Source of the DNA: Cryptomeria japonica
Lineage: Eukaryota; Streptophyta; Pinopsida; Cupressales; Cupressaceae
Reading direction: 5' to 3'
Length of the DNA stretch: 64,000 nt
Assembly: GCF_030272615.1 (NCBI RefSeq)
Contig: NC_081415.1
Location: forward strand, 107,698,406-107,762,405
A program made the position numbers and the translations under genes. Below, piece after piece: positions 12,023 to 23,617 of this stretch. The notes beneath the pieces were generated by a model. It did no database searches. It had not been told where the DNA came from and saw only the letters and a program-made list of their open reading frames with translations. Numbering within the stretch: position 1 is the stretch's first letter; each line of letters begins with the position of its first letter.

Positions 12023-13378
12023 CTACTATACCTATATTTTAAAAAATCTATGTAAAATTTGCCAAGAGATCAAATTTTAAAATATTTAACATTCATAAAA
12101 ATGAATAAATCATTTTACCTTCTATGTGACAAACGAGAGCTATTCAAGAAAATACTTGCATCAATCAAAAGATTCACTATAAATATGTTATTAGAGGCAT
12201 TATGCAAGAAGATCAATTGCAACAATTAATAGAATCACTATAAATATATTATTATAGGTATGTTGCAAGAAGATAAGAACAGTTCAACACATGCATTATA
12301 AATCATCACATGCATTATAAATCATCAAATTGATAGAAGAAAACGTATTTACATATAACAATTTTGGTGGAAACCTCGCATAATATCTCACACTAATCCT
12401 ACCAAAAAAGTATTAATCAATTCAAAAGTAAAAATAAGATAGATTATTGTCATAAATTAGAATTTACAATATATTTTAAAAATTATTAGACAAAATAAAA
12501 TAAAATAGATTATTGTAAAAAATGGCATACTGACCTAGAAGACAAATTCTCCTCCAAATGTGAAAGTGTTTGATTGGTGAACAAAAGTTTTAATGCCTAC
12601 ACAACATTAAATTAACAAATCTCTATCAATATACAAATAATTATTTTGAATTTTAAATGTGGAAACGAAAATAATGCTAATTATAATTTAAATTGTTTCC
12701 CAATTCAAATCAACACGTAACATTTAGTAAGGAGGGGCTAACATAAACTCTAATATAAAATTTAAATTTAAAACACATAATTTCATTGTACATATTAAAA
12801 GCATCTAATTTTATGCAATAAAATAAATAAATAAAATAATTTAAAAATTGATAAGTATTTTTTACATGTCAATTATGATATTTATATTAATATAAATATT
12901 TTTTTAAATATACTATATTTTATTTTGTTGAATAATTTTTCAAATATATTGCAAATTCTAATTTATAACAATAATCTATCTTATTTTTACTTTTGAGTTG
13001 ATTAATACATTTTTGGTAGGATTAGTGTGAGATATTATGTGAGGTTTCCATCAAAATTGTTATATGTAAATATGTTTTCTTCTATCAATTTGATGATTTA
13101 TAATGCATGTGTTGAATTGTTCTTATCTTCTTGCAACATACCTATAATAATATATTTATAGTGATTCTATTAATTGTTGCAATTAATCTTCTTGCATAAT
13201 GCCTCTAATAACATATTTATAGTGAATCTTTGGATTGATGCAAGTATTTTCTTGAATAGCCATCGTTTGTCACATAGAAGATAAAATAATTTATTCATTT
13301 TTATGAATGTCAAATATTTTAAAATTTGATATCTCTCCGTGAATTTTACATAGATTTTTTAAAATATAAGTATACTAG
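12023..13378. repeat. long imperfect inverted repeat (two arms of about 470-480 bp)
   Basis: The left arm at 12023-12502 is the imperfect reverse complement of 12911-13378, with a spacer of about 408 bp. The outer ends read CTACTATACCTATATTTT on the left and CTAGTATACTTATATTTT on the right arm read in reverse. Each arm also contains an imperfect direct repeat of about 65 bp (CACTATAAATAT...GCAAGAAGAT, twice). The left arm alone has a doubled CACATGCATTATAAATCAT. It could be two MITE copies in opposite orientation, a foldback element or an inverted duplication. No transposase is present. Confidence 0.9.
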
Positions 13379-13744
13379 TAATTACAGTCAGAAGTTCTAC
13401 AATGTCTATACACAAAAAAACTAGCCCTAAAAATATCTATTTAATTTAATGCCCAGAACGTCAATTAAATGTCAGTGTAAAAGGATAAGCACTTGAAGTG
13501 CAGCTGAAGCAAGCTAAACCAAAAAATACAGTCCATGTTGCCCAATAAACCTGCCGCAAAATAAACTCCCACAGTTAACTCAACCACGCGTTGCAAGTGA
13601 AGCAATTCTGAGATATTCAAATCTCAGAATTAACTACATTACCATTGTGTTCAATAATATTATTATTGTTTGAAAACAAATTAGATAATACACTACAAAA
13701 ATTGTTATAACGATAGAAAATGAAGAATTTATTCGGTTTTTATT
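13379..13744. other. intergenic DNA between the inverted repeat and the two-exon gene
   Basis: No gene or structured repeat recognised. It lies downstream (3') of the minus-strand gene at 13900-14533 and may hold its terminator. Confidence 0.4.
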
Positions 13745-13950
13745 CTCAACAAAATGAAACCTATTTAACACTTGTTCTTTGAACTTATTATTCTATATTA
13801 GCTCTCCACAAAATGAAACTTGTTCCCTGATCTTCAATTCAATAGGCATTATTCCATTTTAGCTCTTCACTTTTCTATTCTTCACAAAATGAAACCCATT
13901 TAACAGGTGTTCCTGATCTTCAATTCAATAGGCATTATTCCATATTGGCT
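13745..13950. repeat. three imperfect tandem units over the 3' end of the two-exon gene
   Basis: Units start near 13747, 13806 and 13882, each with CACAAAATGAAAC or a near match. The last two also share TGATCTTCAATTCAATAGGC. The third unit overlaps the final codons and stop of the minus-strand gene, so its C-terminus (IELKIRNTC) is written in repeat-derived sequence. Confidence 0.75.
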
Positions 13951-14533
13951 GGTCATCGCCTGGAAAAATTCCTCATCTGTAGGAAGTTTCAATTCTAAAA
14001 TCTCTCTGTCTTTAGAAAAACCTGAGACATTGATGTTAACAGAACTAGCCATCCCCTCAAAAAACTTCTCTTCGCTCTTAGAAAAATCTTCTTCCAATTC
14101 CGAAGTCTCTTCTTCAGTCTCAACAAACTCCTCCTCTGAGACATCGATGTAATTATAATCATTGAAATCAATTGTGAAGGGATTTTGAAATTGTAATGAT
14201 GGAGAAGCAAAATATCTTTGGCTTTCAATGAAAGAATATTCCTTGAAGAAATCATGGTACCAATCTTCTTCTTCAAGCTCTTTCAAAATCCTTTGAACAG
14301 TTGGAGGCCTTATTGAAATGACATTTTTTTGTTCAGTTGATTGGACTTTCCTGCATTCAATAAACCAACAACAACATTAAACCCTAGTCTTTTTAGAAAA
14401 AAGAAAATATTACAAGAACAATCTTAATGAATAAATTGGTAATATATTGACCCACCTACCTGCACTCATAATGAAGATAATCCCAACCCAACTTTTCATG
14501 TAGTTTCTCAGAATTTTCTACTTTTTTCTCCAT
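13900..14533 (-). CDS. two-exon gene for an acidic 174-residue protein, function unknown
   Basis: Exon 1 is 14533-14460, from ATG to AG|GTAGGT. The intron is 14459-14351, ending TGAATGCAG. Exon 2 is 14350-13900, ending TAA. Splicing joins AG+G into an Arg codon and keeps the frame exactly, giving 174 residues starting MEKKVENSEKLHEKLGWDYL. A very acidic Glu/Ser-rich stretch occupies roughly residues 90-130. No signal peptide, membrane segment or known domain is apparent, and I do not recognise the family. A TATA box lies upstream at 14649-14642. The combination of promoter, canonical splice sites and uninterrupted frame makes this the best candidate for an intact host gene here. Its 3' end lies 520 bp from a long inverted repeat. 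Confidence 0.6.
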
Positions 14534-14641
14534 GAATTGATTTCTTTTTTCTTTTTCAACAATCAAACTGATAAGAGTCTTAGTTTCAGTAACTCAATCT
14601 GCTTGCCAAATATTACATGAGAAGACTTCATTGTTGTTGTG

Positions 14642-14649
14642 TATTTATA
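14642..14649 (-). promoter_or_regulatory. TATA box of the two-exon gene
   Basis: TATAAATA on the minus strand, 109 bases before the ATG at 14533. Transcription about 30 bases further on (near 14615) would give a leader of about 80 bases and would skip the upstream ATG at 14631. Confidence 0.55.
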
Positions 14650-14659
14650 CTAAAATTTT

Positions 14660-16700
14660 GTGATTGTAGTACTAAATTAAGGAAAAATAACTAAACAATT
14701 TAATTTATTATAAATAAATATTTTATTATTCAAAACACTTGCATGCCTTTTTATTTATAGATCTGTCAATTAATGTTCATATTATTAAATTAGCTATCCA
14801 TAATAGCTCTCAAAAATATCTTGAAGATTATGTTTATGTAGTAGTTTACTTGGATATTAATAAATAATATTTATATAAATATGTTATTTATATTAATAGA
14901 AATTAGTTTAAAAAACTTACAGTTATAAATATTTAAATATAGATTAATAAATAATATTTAAAATAATATAATTTAAAAATATTTACTCATTTTAATTTAA
15001 ATTTACATTTCAAAATTGATATTTTTAGTTGTAATTTTCATCTAATTTAAATAATTTAAAGATATCTATTCATTTTAAACAAAATTAAGATTTGCTCATA
15101 TCTATATTCAATTTAATTATATATATATATTTTATATATTTAATAAAAATAAAATATTTTTACATATTAAATATTTATATTTTACTTCAAATACATATCT
15201 TTTATTTTTAAAATAAATATTATAAATTTATATATACCTTTTTAATGTTTTAAATAGACTTATTTATAAAATATATATATTATAAATAAAAAAAAGTTAA
15301 AGAAATAAAAGATTTTCCCACGTGAGCTTACAAAACTAGTTTTAAAAAATGGTAAACTAAATAAAGTAGGAGAATATTTTTAAGTTATAAAGACAAAAGT
15401 TAATGTTTTTAGTGCTGTAAAAAGCACATACTTCAATGCAAAGTATAATCAAAATTAAAAGGAGAATGTTTTCAGTGCAAATGATTGTAGGAAGCACACG
15501 TCTTCTCTTCACAGTAGCTTTTTCATATATTGATTCGACTTTATAAAATGCTCGTCAAAGTTATAGCTGCAAATTCTACTCATTTTCTTTCTACAATATG
15601 ATGTGGTTGTTGTTTGACAAAGCGTATCTTGTTAAATATCTATTTGTTTCAAGTTAGAGGGTCGTTTCAAAATTTGTTTTATGCTTTGTTGTCACTTTCT
15701 TACAAGTTGATGGTTTTCGCTTGCTTATTCTTTTGGGTCTACTATATTTGTCCTTCTTTATTTCTTGTAGATAAATTTTTGTAAAAGGTTTTGGGGTTCC
15801 ATCAAAACCTATTTTACTATTTAATAAAAAAAATGCAATGCAAGATCAAAAAATATGTTTACATTTACTTAATAAAGCTTAATATCTATGCATAAAATCA
15901 AATGATAAAAAATGATACCATAGAAAATACTCTAAATTGTTCCATCATTTTTTTATGCTTGCTTGAATGCTTAATTGTAAGTTGCTCTCAAAATTTTAGC
16001 ACAACCATGATAGAATGATAGCTTAATACTTGATGCTTGATAATTGATAATGATACTTGATAATGATGATAGATCACTTGATAATAATGCAACCTAGTTA
16101 AAATTAGAGTGAAGGGTTTTATTTATATGATCCACTTAACATTTACTTTGGGGATTAATTAGAAAGGTCAATGAATGAGAGATTTCAAGATAGGGTAGGA
16201 CCTAAAATTAGCACATGTTCTTGTGAGGTGGAAGAATTAAGAAGGATCAAATACGAAAAAGAGAAAAAAATATTTAATTTTATTTTTGAAAACTTAAATA
16301 AATTATTTCAAATTTATTTAATTTTGTAAGAAGTGGTAGCTAATTAGATATTTTAAAAAACAATATTTAATTTTACAATGGACCAAAAGATGAATTAGTT
16401 AAATAATAAAATTATTTAATTAATGAAGAGAAATGCATATATGAGTCAGTATGCTATATGACAACTCATGTATATCATGTATGTATACGCATATAATAAT
16501 TTTCATTCTCCAAAGGACACTACCTTAGAAGAAAGGGAAGAGAGGATATCTTTTGAGTCAACATGAAAGAGACCAAGAGAAGATCTCAATGCTTTGCATC
16601 GTCCCCAAGTAGACATTAAGGGAACAATAGAAGAACAGGGATACATATAGAAGAATGCTCACAAAAGAGAGAGATAAAGGAGAGAGAAATATGCAGTGCT
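14660..16700. other. AT-rich intergenic DNA with old dispersed repeats
   Basis: No gene recognised. It contains R2 copy 2 (15338-15465) and a segment near 14846-14905 that matches the sequence flanking element C at 42862-42911. Another part, near 16030-16085, has short ACTTGATAATGAT repeats. Confidence 0.6.
15338..15465 (+). repeat. dispersed repeat R2, copy 2
   Basis: The diverged partner of 8869-9010, sharing AAACTAAATAAAG and AAAAGTTAATGTTTTTAGT in the same order. Confidence 0.6.
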
Positions 16701-16712
16701 AATATTTCTAAT

Positions 16713-17567
16713 CTAGCATGACATCCACCTCCTAATATTTCGTGAAGGCGAGCAACATGCCAAAGGAGCGATATCGAGCGCAATAGATGGAGCTATCACA
16801 AGATCCAAACAAGGGCTATGTTCATGTTGTAAGTCACTTTGTTGAATTCTAGGAGCTAAGATTAAGGTTTGTGAAAACTCATCTGATAAGTGTTTGTCAA
16901 CATCAACACACTCATACTCACTATCAGAAGCATTGGGAGTTGTATTACCATGAATAACATTTTCACCCATTTCTTCATCAAAGCTTAAAGCAAGAGGAGC
17001 AAGAACACAAATAGGAGTAAAACCATCACATGTTTTATGCAACTTATGATTTGGAGATGTTGGTTGAACATATTGCTTAGGAGAAAAGGGAATCATGTCA
17101 ACTGTTGGAGTTTGAGAAGATTGAGTATTTTGAGGGATAGCTTCATGAGATCAAATACGACATCTTTGTCGGCATTCTCTCACACAACGATTCTGTCGAG
17201 TCTTAGTGGAAGGCTGAGAAGGAGGAGGAACACTTGAAGAAGGAGGAATGGCTTTCTTCTTAATAGTGGAAGGTTTAGGTTTAGGTATTTTTGGTTGAAC
17301 AATAGGAGAAGTAGGTCTCTTCTCTTGATAAGAGGAAAGAGGTGGAACTGCGCCATAGAAAGGAGGAATATTAGGTGTAGGAAGGAGACCAAGTCCATGA
17401 TGGGGAGGAGGGATAGGTTTAACCTTAGGAAGAATATTGGGCTTCTCCTTAAGAGAAGGTAAAGTAACATCCATAGGAGTAGGTGGACAATTTTCTTTAG
17501 GAGGAAGATTAGGTGTATCTAAGAGGGGAAGAACCTCATCTTGAAGAATAATACCAATGTCAAGCAT
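16713..17567 (-). pseudogene. proline-rich region downstream of the A2 protease
   Basis: One minus-strand frame with a single TGA at 17153-17151 (probably from CGA). The first part is very rich in Pro, Lys and Ser (for example PPPHHGLGLLPTPNIPP). The second part is ordinary in composition, with acidic stretches. It sits where the protease-RT linker of a gypsy polyprotein would be, in a different frame from the gag-protease. No catalytic motif is visible. Confidence 0.5.
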
Positions 17568-17595
17568 TGGCGATCTAGATTGACATAGGATAAGA

Positions 17596-20181
17596 TCATA
17601 TCATTATTCCATTTTTTGATAAGATTGAAAAAGAGAATCGCAATGGAAGAGATTGAAATTGTTTAGGCCAAAAGAGATCAATAGGAAGACCGGGGCTTCT
17701 GTTGGATGGACAAAATAAGCTATGGTTCGTGGTTATGATTTCTCCATTGTGAGGAAATTTAAGACATTTTTCAATTGTAGAAGCAATAGCCTTCATGGAA
17801 GATAGCCAACGATAGCCCAACTTCACACAGAATTGCTCAGAAGAAGGTATGATAACAAAGTCAACATCCATGGATTTAGCATGAACGTCAACAAGAAGAG
17901 TGATAGAACCAATGGTAGGAAAAGAGAAGCCATCAAATAACTTCACAAGTACATTAGAAGCATCATATAATGGTTTATGCAATAGTAAAGTGAAAAGATA
18001 CTCTTCAGTTATGACATTAACCGTGCAAGAGGGATCAATCAGGGCACCACGACAAGGGATATACTTAACCTTTTCTACTATGTATAAAGGGCCATCGGGT
18101 GCTCTAATGGTATCACTAGGGTCAAATGTAATACAAGGATCCTTAGGCAAATCTTGCATTTCTACCATATTAACCAAATTTGGAGCCATACAGATGAATG
18201 TTTTAGAAGAGAGAGAATTAGGCATAATCTCAATAATGTTAGAGGTATGGGATGACAAGGGATTAGTGAAAATCATAAGATTTTGATTAAGAGGAGCAAA
18301 TAATTTATTCCCTTTATCATTCACACCTACCAAAAATATAGTATTATTATCAATCAAGTCTTGAACCCTATTTTTCAATACAAAACATTTCTTAGTATCA
18401 TGACCATGTTTACGATGAAATTGGCAAAAGGAATTGTTATCAAAATGAGGAGATGCAAGTTTGGAAGGATCAATTTGTTTTATAAGAGGGAGTTTGATAA
18501 CATTTCTATGTAATAACTCAGACATAATACTATGCAAAGATTCATTCAAAGGAGTAAACTATCTTTCTCTTTGGAAAATTTCAGAAATAGAAGGCACACC
18601 TGTTGTATCATTCACATGGTTGTTGTTGATTGGATCATTGAACGTGATGAAGCTTTTTGTTGGTTTGAACTTCACAAATGGTTGTTGAACACTCTCTCCC
18701 TTATCTCTCAGAGCCATAGGAGTGGATTACTCCATGTGACTCACAACCAGTTGATAATTGTGGAGTGTTGCACACAACTGCAGAAAGGAAGTAAACTCAG
18801 ACAAAAAAATATTTTCCCTAATATCGTTTTGTAAATTAGAAATGAAAATTATTTGAATATCATTATCACGGACATAAAAATAAATTTGAGCACACAAATG
18901 CTTATATCTACCAATGAAATCAATCACTTTCTCTTTAACACCTTGTTTACAATGCATTAAATCAGTCAAAGTAAATTTAGGACCAATGTTGTTTTGAAAT
19001 TGTTGGATGAAAGCATTTGCTAGTTGTTGAAAGAAAGTAATAGAATAAGAAGGCATAGAGAAATACCATTGTACAACCTTATTTCTAAGTCCTCTTGTAA
19101 ACAATTTTGCAAGCAATCATTGATCATAAACAAAATCAGTACACAAGGTTTGCAATGTTTTGACATGCGTAAGAGGATCATGTTTTCCATTATAGAGTTC
19201 CAATTGAGGGATTTCAACATGTTTAGGTGGCACGACTTTAACAATATCAAAAGAAAGTGGGCTCACAACATCAAAGGTGGGAACACTAAACTTGGATTCA
19301 CTCATGGAAGCAATTTGTTGTTGTAAGGAAGACACAGTTTGGGCAAGATTGTTGATTGTCATTTTGGTAGAAGAATTGTTGTTAGACATAGGTGATTGAG
19401 AAGGTGGTTTGAAGTTGTGGAAATAAGGAATAGACTAAGAATAAGGTGGTGGGACACTATGATAAGTAGGCATCGGTGATGACTGGGTAGGAAAAGGGGT
19501 ACTTAAAGGAGGAATAAAGTTTTTGAAGGAATCGCCCCCTTGTGTCACACAGAGTGGTTGAGAGATAGTAGGAATACTCATGGAAGACATAGATAATGAT
19601 GGAGGATTAAATGAAGAAGAAGGATTTCCCCCATGATCAATGATTGTAAGAATGACATTTTGAGTTGAAGTAGCCATGATGTTAGATGTGAAAGTAGGAA
19701 TACTAGTCATAAGATTAGTTAAAGGAATAGAGGAATTGACTTGTGTTGAAGGTTGTGAGTAACCTAGGGTTTTGACACAACTCTTGATAGGCATGACATT
19801 ACAATCAACAATATGTGCAATTCCACATAATATATCAATTTCATTCTTATCATTTTATAGCATGTGCTTAAGACCTTCAATTAATGGAAGAGCTTCACTA
19901 TTAGGGTATTCTTGGGACATCCATTCACATTGTTGAAAGATATCAAATTGATTGTCCAATGTAGAAAGTTGATCTAAAGTAACCCTAGTTAAAACTTCTT
20001 CTTCATCATGAGATCCATCAATGAGAACATGATTAGGATGGGAAGAATTAGCATGATCTTCATTAAAGAAGTCACCCAAATTAGGCTCCATCCCCTCGGT
20101 AATTAAACCTTGGGAAGCTTTAATTCTAATGCTTCGTCTAACGAGGATAGGATAGGTAGGACTAATAGTGGTAAAACTCAT
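17596..20181 (-). pseudogene. gag-protease of gypsy element A2
   Basis: A single frame of about 860 codons with five in-frame stops and no frameshift: 19857-19855 (TAA), 19437-19435, 19119-19117 (TGA), 18729-18727 (TAA) and 18561-18559 (TAG). Domains in order: a Ser/Thr/Pro-rich N-terminus; a Retrotrans_gag region (WYFSMPSYSITFFQQLANAF, about 19060-19000); a zinc knuckle CQFHRKHGHDTKKC (about 18430-18385), typical of plant gypsy gag; and a retropepsin-like region with ALIDPSCTVNVI (about 18050-18015), where the usual Asp-Ser/Thr-Gly is altered. Where A3 or A1 can be compared, the stops replace Gln, as from C-to-T change. Not functional. Confidence 0.88.
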
Positions 20182-21153
20182 GCACTAGAGGGAAAATTTG
20201 AATTTTAAATTGTGGAATAAAACTTGCAAAAATTGAGCAATGCAAAATTTAAGAAATATAATGATTAGACAATTTGAACTTTGTTGGAGGAAGGGAATGA
20301 CACAATTTCCAAAAAAGAAAGGAAGTTGGAATTTTAAAATTAGGGCCAAGGGAAGACCTCTTAATCTAGAGGGTTCAAAAATCGATAAAATCAGCTAGTC
20401 TTCTGGATTTAGTCTATTAAATACAGTCATAACAATCTCCCGAAATTTCAAAAAAAAAGTTGATGACCGTGGTGAGAACGCAAATGGTCCAACCAACTTT
20501 TTTTGAAATTTATAGGTATGGAAAATAAGATGATTTTAAAGCTAACCCCAAATTGGCAAATTTTACGATCTCTAGATGGGTGAAATTAAGGCACAAAGGT
20601 GAAAATAAGACCCTATTAGGGTTTTGAAAAAAAGAGGAAATGAAGTACAATTTTGAAAAGGGTCAAACCTAATGGATAGGGACACCTTAGAAAATTTTAA
20701 GAATCTGAGGGTAAATGAGATTGATTTGAAATTCACACAAAATCCAATTAATTTTAAAAATTAGGGTTTGATGACCTAACCACTTAATCTTGAATTTTGA
20801 ATTTTGGGAAAAGGGGGGAATTGAAAGTTTGAATTATAGGCCTGAAAATAAATCTAAGAACAATCAGAAATCTGAAAATGAAAGGAAAATCCAATTTTGT
20901 GCACAAGTTCAATATGATTTTGGAAAATTAGGGTTTGAACAAGATAATGAGGAAATTGAATTTGACAAACAAAACAATTTTTAGATCTAAGATAACCACA
21001 AGCATTTTGTACAAAATACAAGTTCAATTTTAATTTTAAAAACTAGGGCTTTTAATGATTTAACCACTAAGTTTGCAGAAATTGGAAACTTGTAAATGAA
21101 AAATATACAATGTTGCTCAAAGGAAAGCATGCAAGATGTTGAGTTCACCAAAA

Positions 21154-21698
21154 TGTAATGGTGGGAAAATGATGAGTGATAGATCAAGAGGAAAACTAAA
21201 CCTTTCCCTCAAAGAGAGATGAAAGTTTCACTCATTGATTATCCTTCAAATACTTTTTACCATTAGATTAGGAAGATAGGGGATAATTCACTAGATTCAA
21301 TCTCCACACAAAGATGATAGATTGAATTCTGAATGAATTAAGAGTGTTAGGGTGATCCCTTCTTCCTTTGTTTGAAATGGAAAGGAAATTGATTGAATTA
21401 TGTAGTGCAAAAGTGACAAAGAATTGATTATAACTTAGGATCTGAATAAGGGATGAAGTTGTGCTCCTGGATTTGGTAGTAAAATTTTGAGATGAATTTG
21501 CCCTACAAATTTGACGAAAAGTTGTCCGGACTGTGGTGGGAATGTACACGGTCTTCTGAAAAATCTGCGAAACAAAAAGGGTTTTTCCGCCTTTGCAAAT
21601 GAAGCCCGAATTTGAAAGTACAATTGTACACCTACAACCTACATATAAAAAAGAGAGGGAAATGTGTTGGGATTGGGGGATTTCCTTTAGGTCAAACC
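21154..21698 (-). repeat. partial LTR of element A2
   Basis: Colinear with A3 LTR bases 57153-57696, then fused at AAACC (21694-21698) directly to LINE-B1 sequence that in the other copy begins at 58696. It retains the GACTGTG...CACGGTC hairpin near 21528-21554. Confidence 0.85.
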
Positions 21699-23617
21699 AT
21701 CCAGGATCTGGTGGTGAAAAAAATTAGCTCGAAAAGATCTCAGATCCCTCTATTGCTGAATGATGGTGTACATATAGGCATGTATCGACCCTAATGGTTT
21801 TTTGAAGGGGTGGATGGATTGACATTTGCCAAACTTTTTACAAAAAACAACATCAAGCAGTTCCTTCCCTGAGTAGAGATCAAATCACAAGCCAAATAAA
21901 GTGTCTGAAAAATCTCGGGCCTCCATGACCTAGATGGAGGTCGATCCCTCAACAGAATTTAAGGAGGCAGGATACCTTTCTAATCGATAGTGAAGAAGAG
22001 AACCTTCAAAGACATGGGTTGAGGAAAGGTAGGAGTGGGTGGTTCAGGAAAACAAATATTTCAAAAGAAGATTGGATTGACAATTGGAGATCAAAGAACC
22101 CAGGAATCGCCTTCCAAACCAAAGAAACTTGGAAAAGAAAGGGAAATCTTAAAGAAACCGGTGAGTGCTCTTGGAAACATATAGAATTTCAAAATCATGT
22201 GAGTGACTCCTCCACTTAGACAATCCTTTTGAATGATAGTAGATATAGTGAAATTAGGGAAGATATTTGGAATAGATGCATATTCACCAAATGGGGTGGG
22301 GGACACTGGGGCAGGGGAAATTTTGCTAACTAGTGTAGAGATCGATGGAGAAATGGAAATAAGGTCAAGTCGCTCCCTAATGATTACTTTCTAGTTGAAT
22401 TCTTGGATGAAAATGAAAGATAAAAAACCCTAAACAGTGGCCCTTATATATTGGACAACATTGGAGTTCATTTGATAGATTGGCAACCAAATTTCAACCC
22501 TCTCACCCATGATATTTTGCCCGAATGTCTAGTGTGGGTATAGATATACAATGTACCAACATAATATTGGAGTAAAGAGTCTTTGAAAAAAATTAGCAAT
22601 TGCTTTCGATCTTTTATATCTGTAGATGAAATCCTTGTAAACGAGATCTGGGGAAGTTTTGCAAGGATATGCGTTAGTGTCAACCAAATTTCAAGAATTC
22701 TGAATAAAGTTAGGATCTTCGGCAATGGGGAGGTGTGGATGTAGAGAATTGAGAGAAAAGATCAAATGTTTATCTATCCTAAATTAATTTCTAGAGAACA
22801 TTTTGGGATGGACTGTAAAGTTTTAGCAAAAATCTCTAAAGCATATTCATGCACACAAAAGATAGATTTGTCACATGTAGATAACAGGATCAAAGAATAG
22901 AGTAAGGACTCCATTTCCGACTCAGTATTACTAGAGCGGATGAATGAAGTTATAGACAATGCAAAGCCCCAAAGGAAATTATTGGTTGAGGAAATTATGG
23001 GATTTTTTGAGATCCCTCCCATCCCCACAAATAGACCACAATAGGGGATGCCAAATCAGTGCGACATAGTTCAAATACAAGCAAACAAATCAGTGGAAGG
23101 CAATATGGTAGACCTACAAACACTACTTCAGAAGGCAAAATCTCTGCAATCCGAGATAGAATTATAGATGAGGATTTCACCTGTCCCACATCATGAGGAA
23201 CTGCTCATTTCCACAAAGGGGGATAAGGAAGAGAAGACTATCGTGGAGAGATCAAAACATGATAAATAAGGATTACAATAGGAATTTTGCATACAACTTG
23301 AGTACATCATTGGAGAACATGGTGGAGGCATAGGTGTAAATGATTTGGAAGTCCATTTGGAAGAGATTGTGGATGAGGATTCTGGATCGAAGTGGGAAGA
23401 GGGTGATGAAAAAGGAACTGAGGAATTGGCTGATTGTAGCATGAAAGGGTTTGAGGTCACTATAGCTAAAATTAACAAGCCTAACATCAAACCCAAGGGC
23501 AAGAGAGGGCGCAATTCAAACAAAGAAATTTTGAAGTTAGCAATAATAGCTACTGGAAAAACCAAACTTTTGATAGGGAAGGGTGCCCCCCTTCCCCAGG
23601 GGCAATGAAGATCATGA
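21699..23617 (+). pseudogene. LINE-B1 ORF1 (DUF4283-type protein)
   Basis: Degenerate, with several stops and frame changes. The recognisable DUF4283-like core is near 22380-22690 (NDYFLVEFLDENER, LIDWQPNFNP, EIWGSFARICVSVNQIS). The C-terminal part (23345-23608) is acidic, then Lys-rich, ending GAPLPQGQ. In the ancestral arrangement the ORF1 stop overlaps the ORF2 ATG (ATGA at 23614-23617). In this copy an extra TGA at 23606 ends it slightly earlier. The N-terminal two codons are missing with the junction deletion. Confidence 0.7.

Larger units (their letters stand above)
16713..21698 (-). mobile_element. Ty3/gypsy-type retrotransposon A2, truncated at both ends
   Basis: Read on the minus strand: partial LTR (21698-21154), primer-site-like sequence, leader with one hairpin module (about 20560-20388), gag-protease frame (20181-17596), then a proline-rich frame (17567-16713). 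No reverse transcriptase, integrase or second LTR follows. The first part of the LTR is missing because a 1004-bp deletion fused it to LINE-B1 at 21694-21698. 18115 onward is paralogous to A3. Confidence 0.88.
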
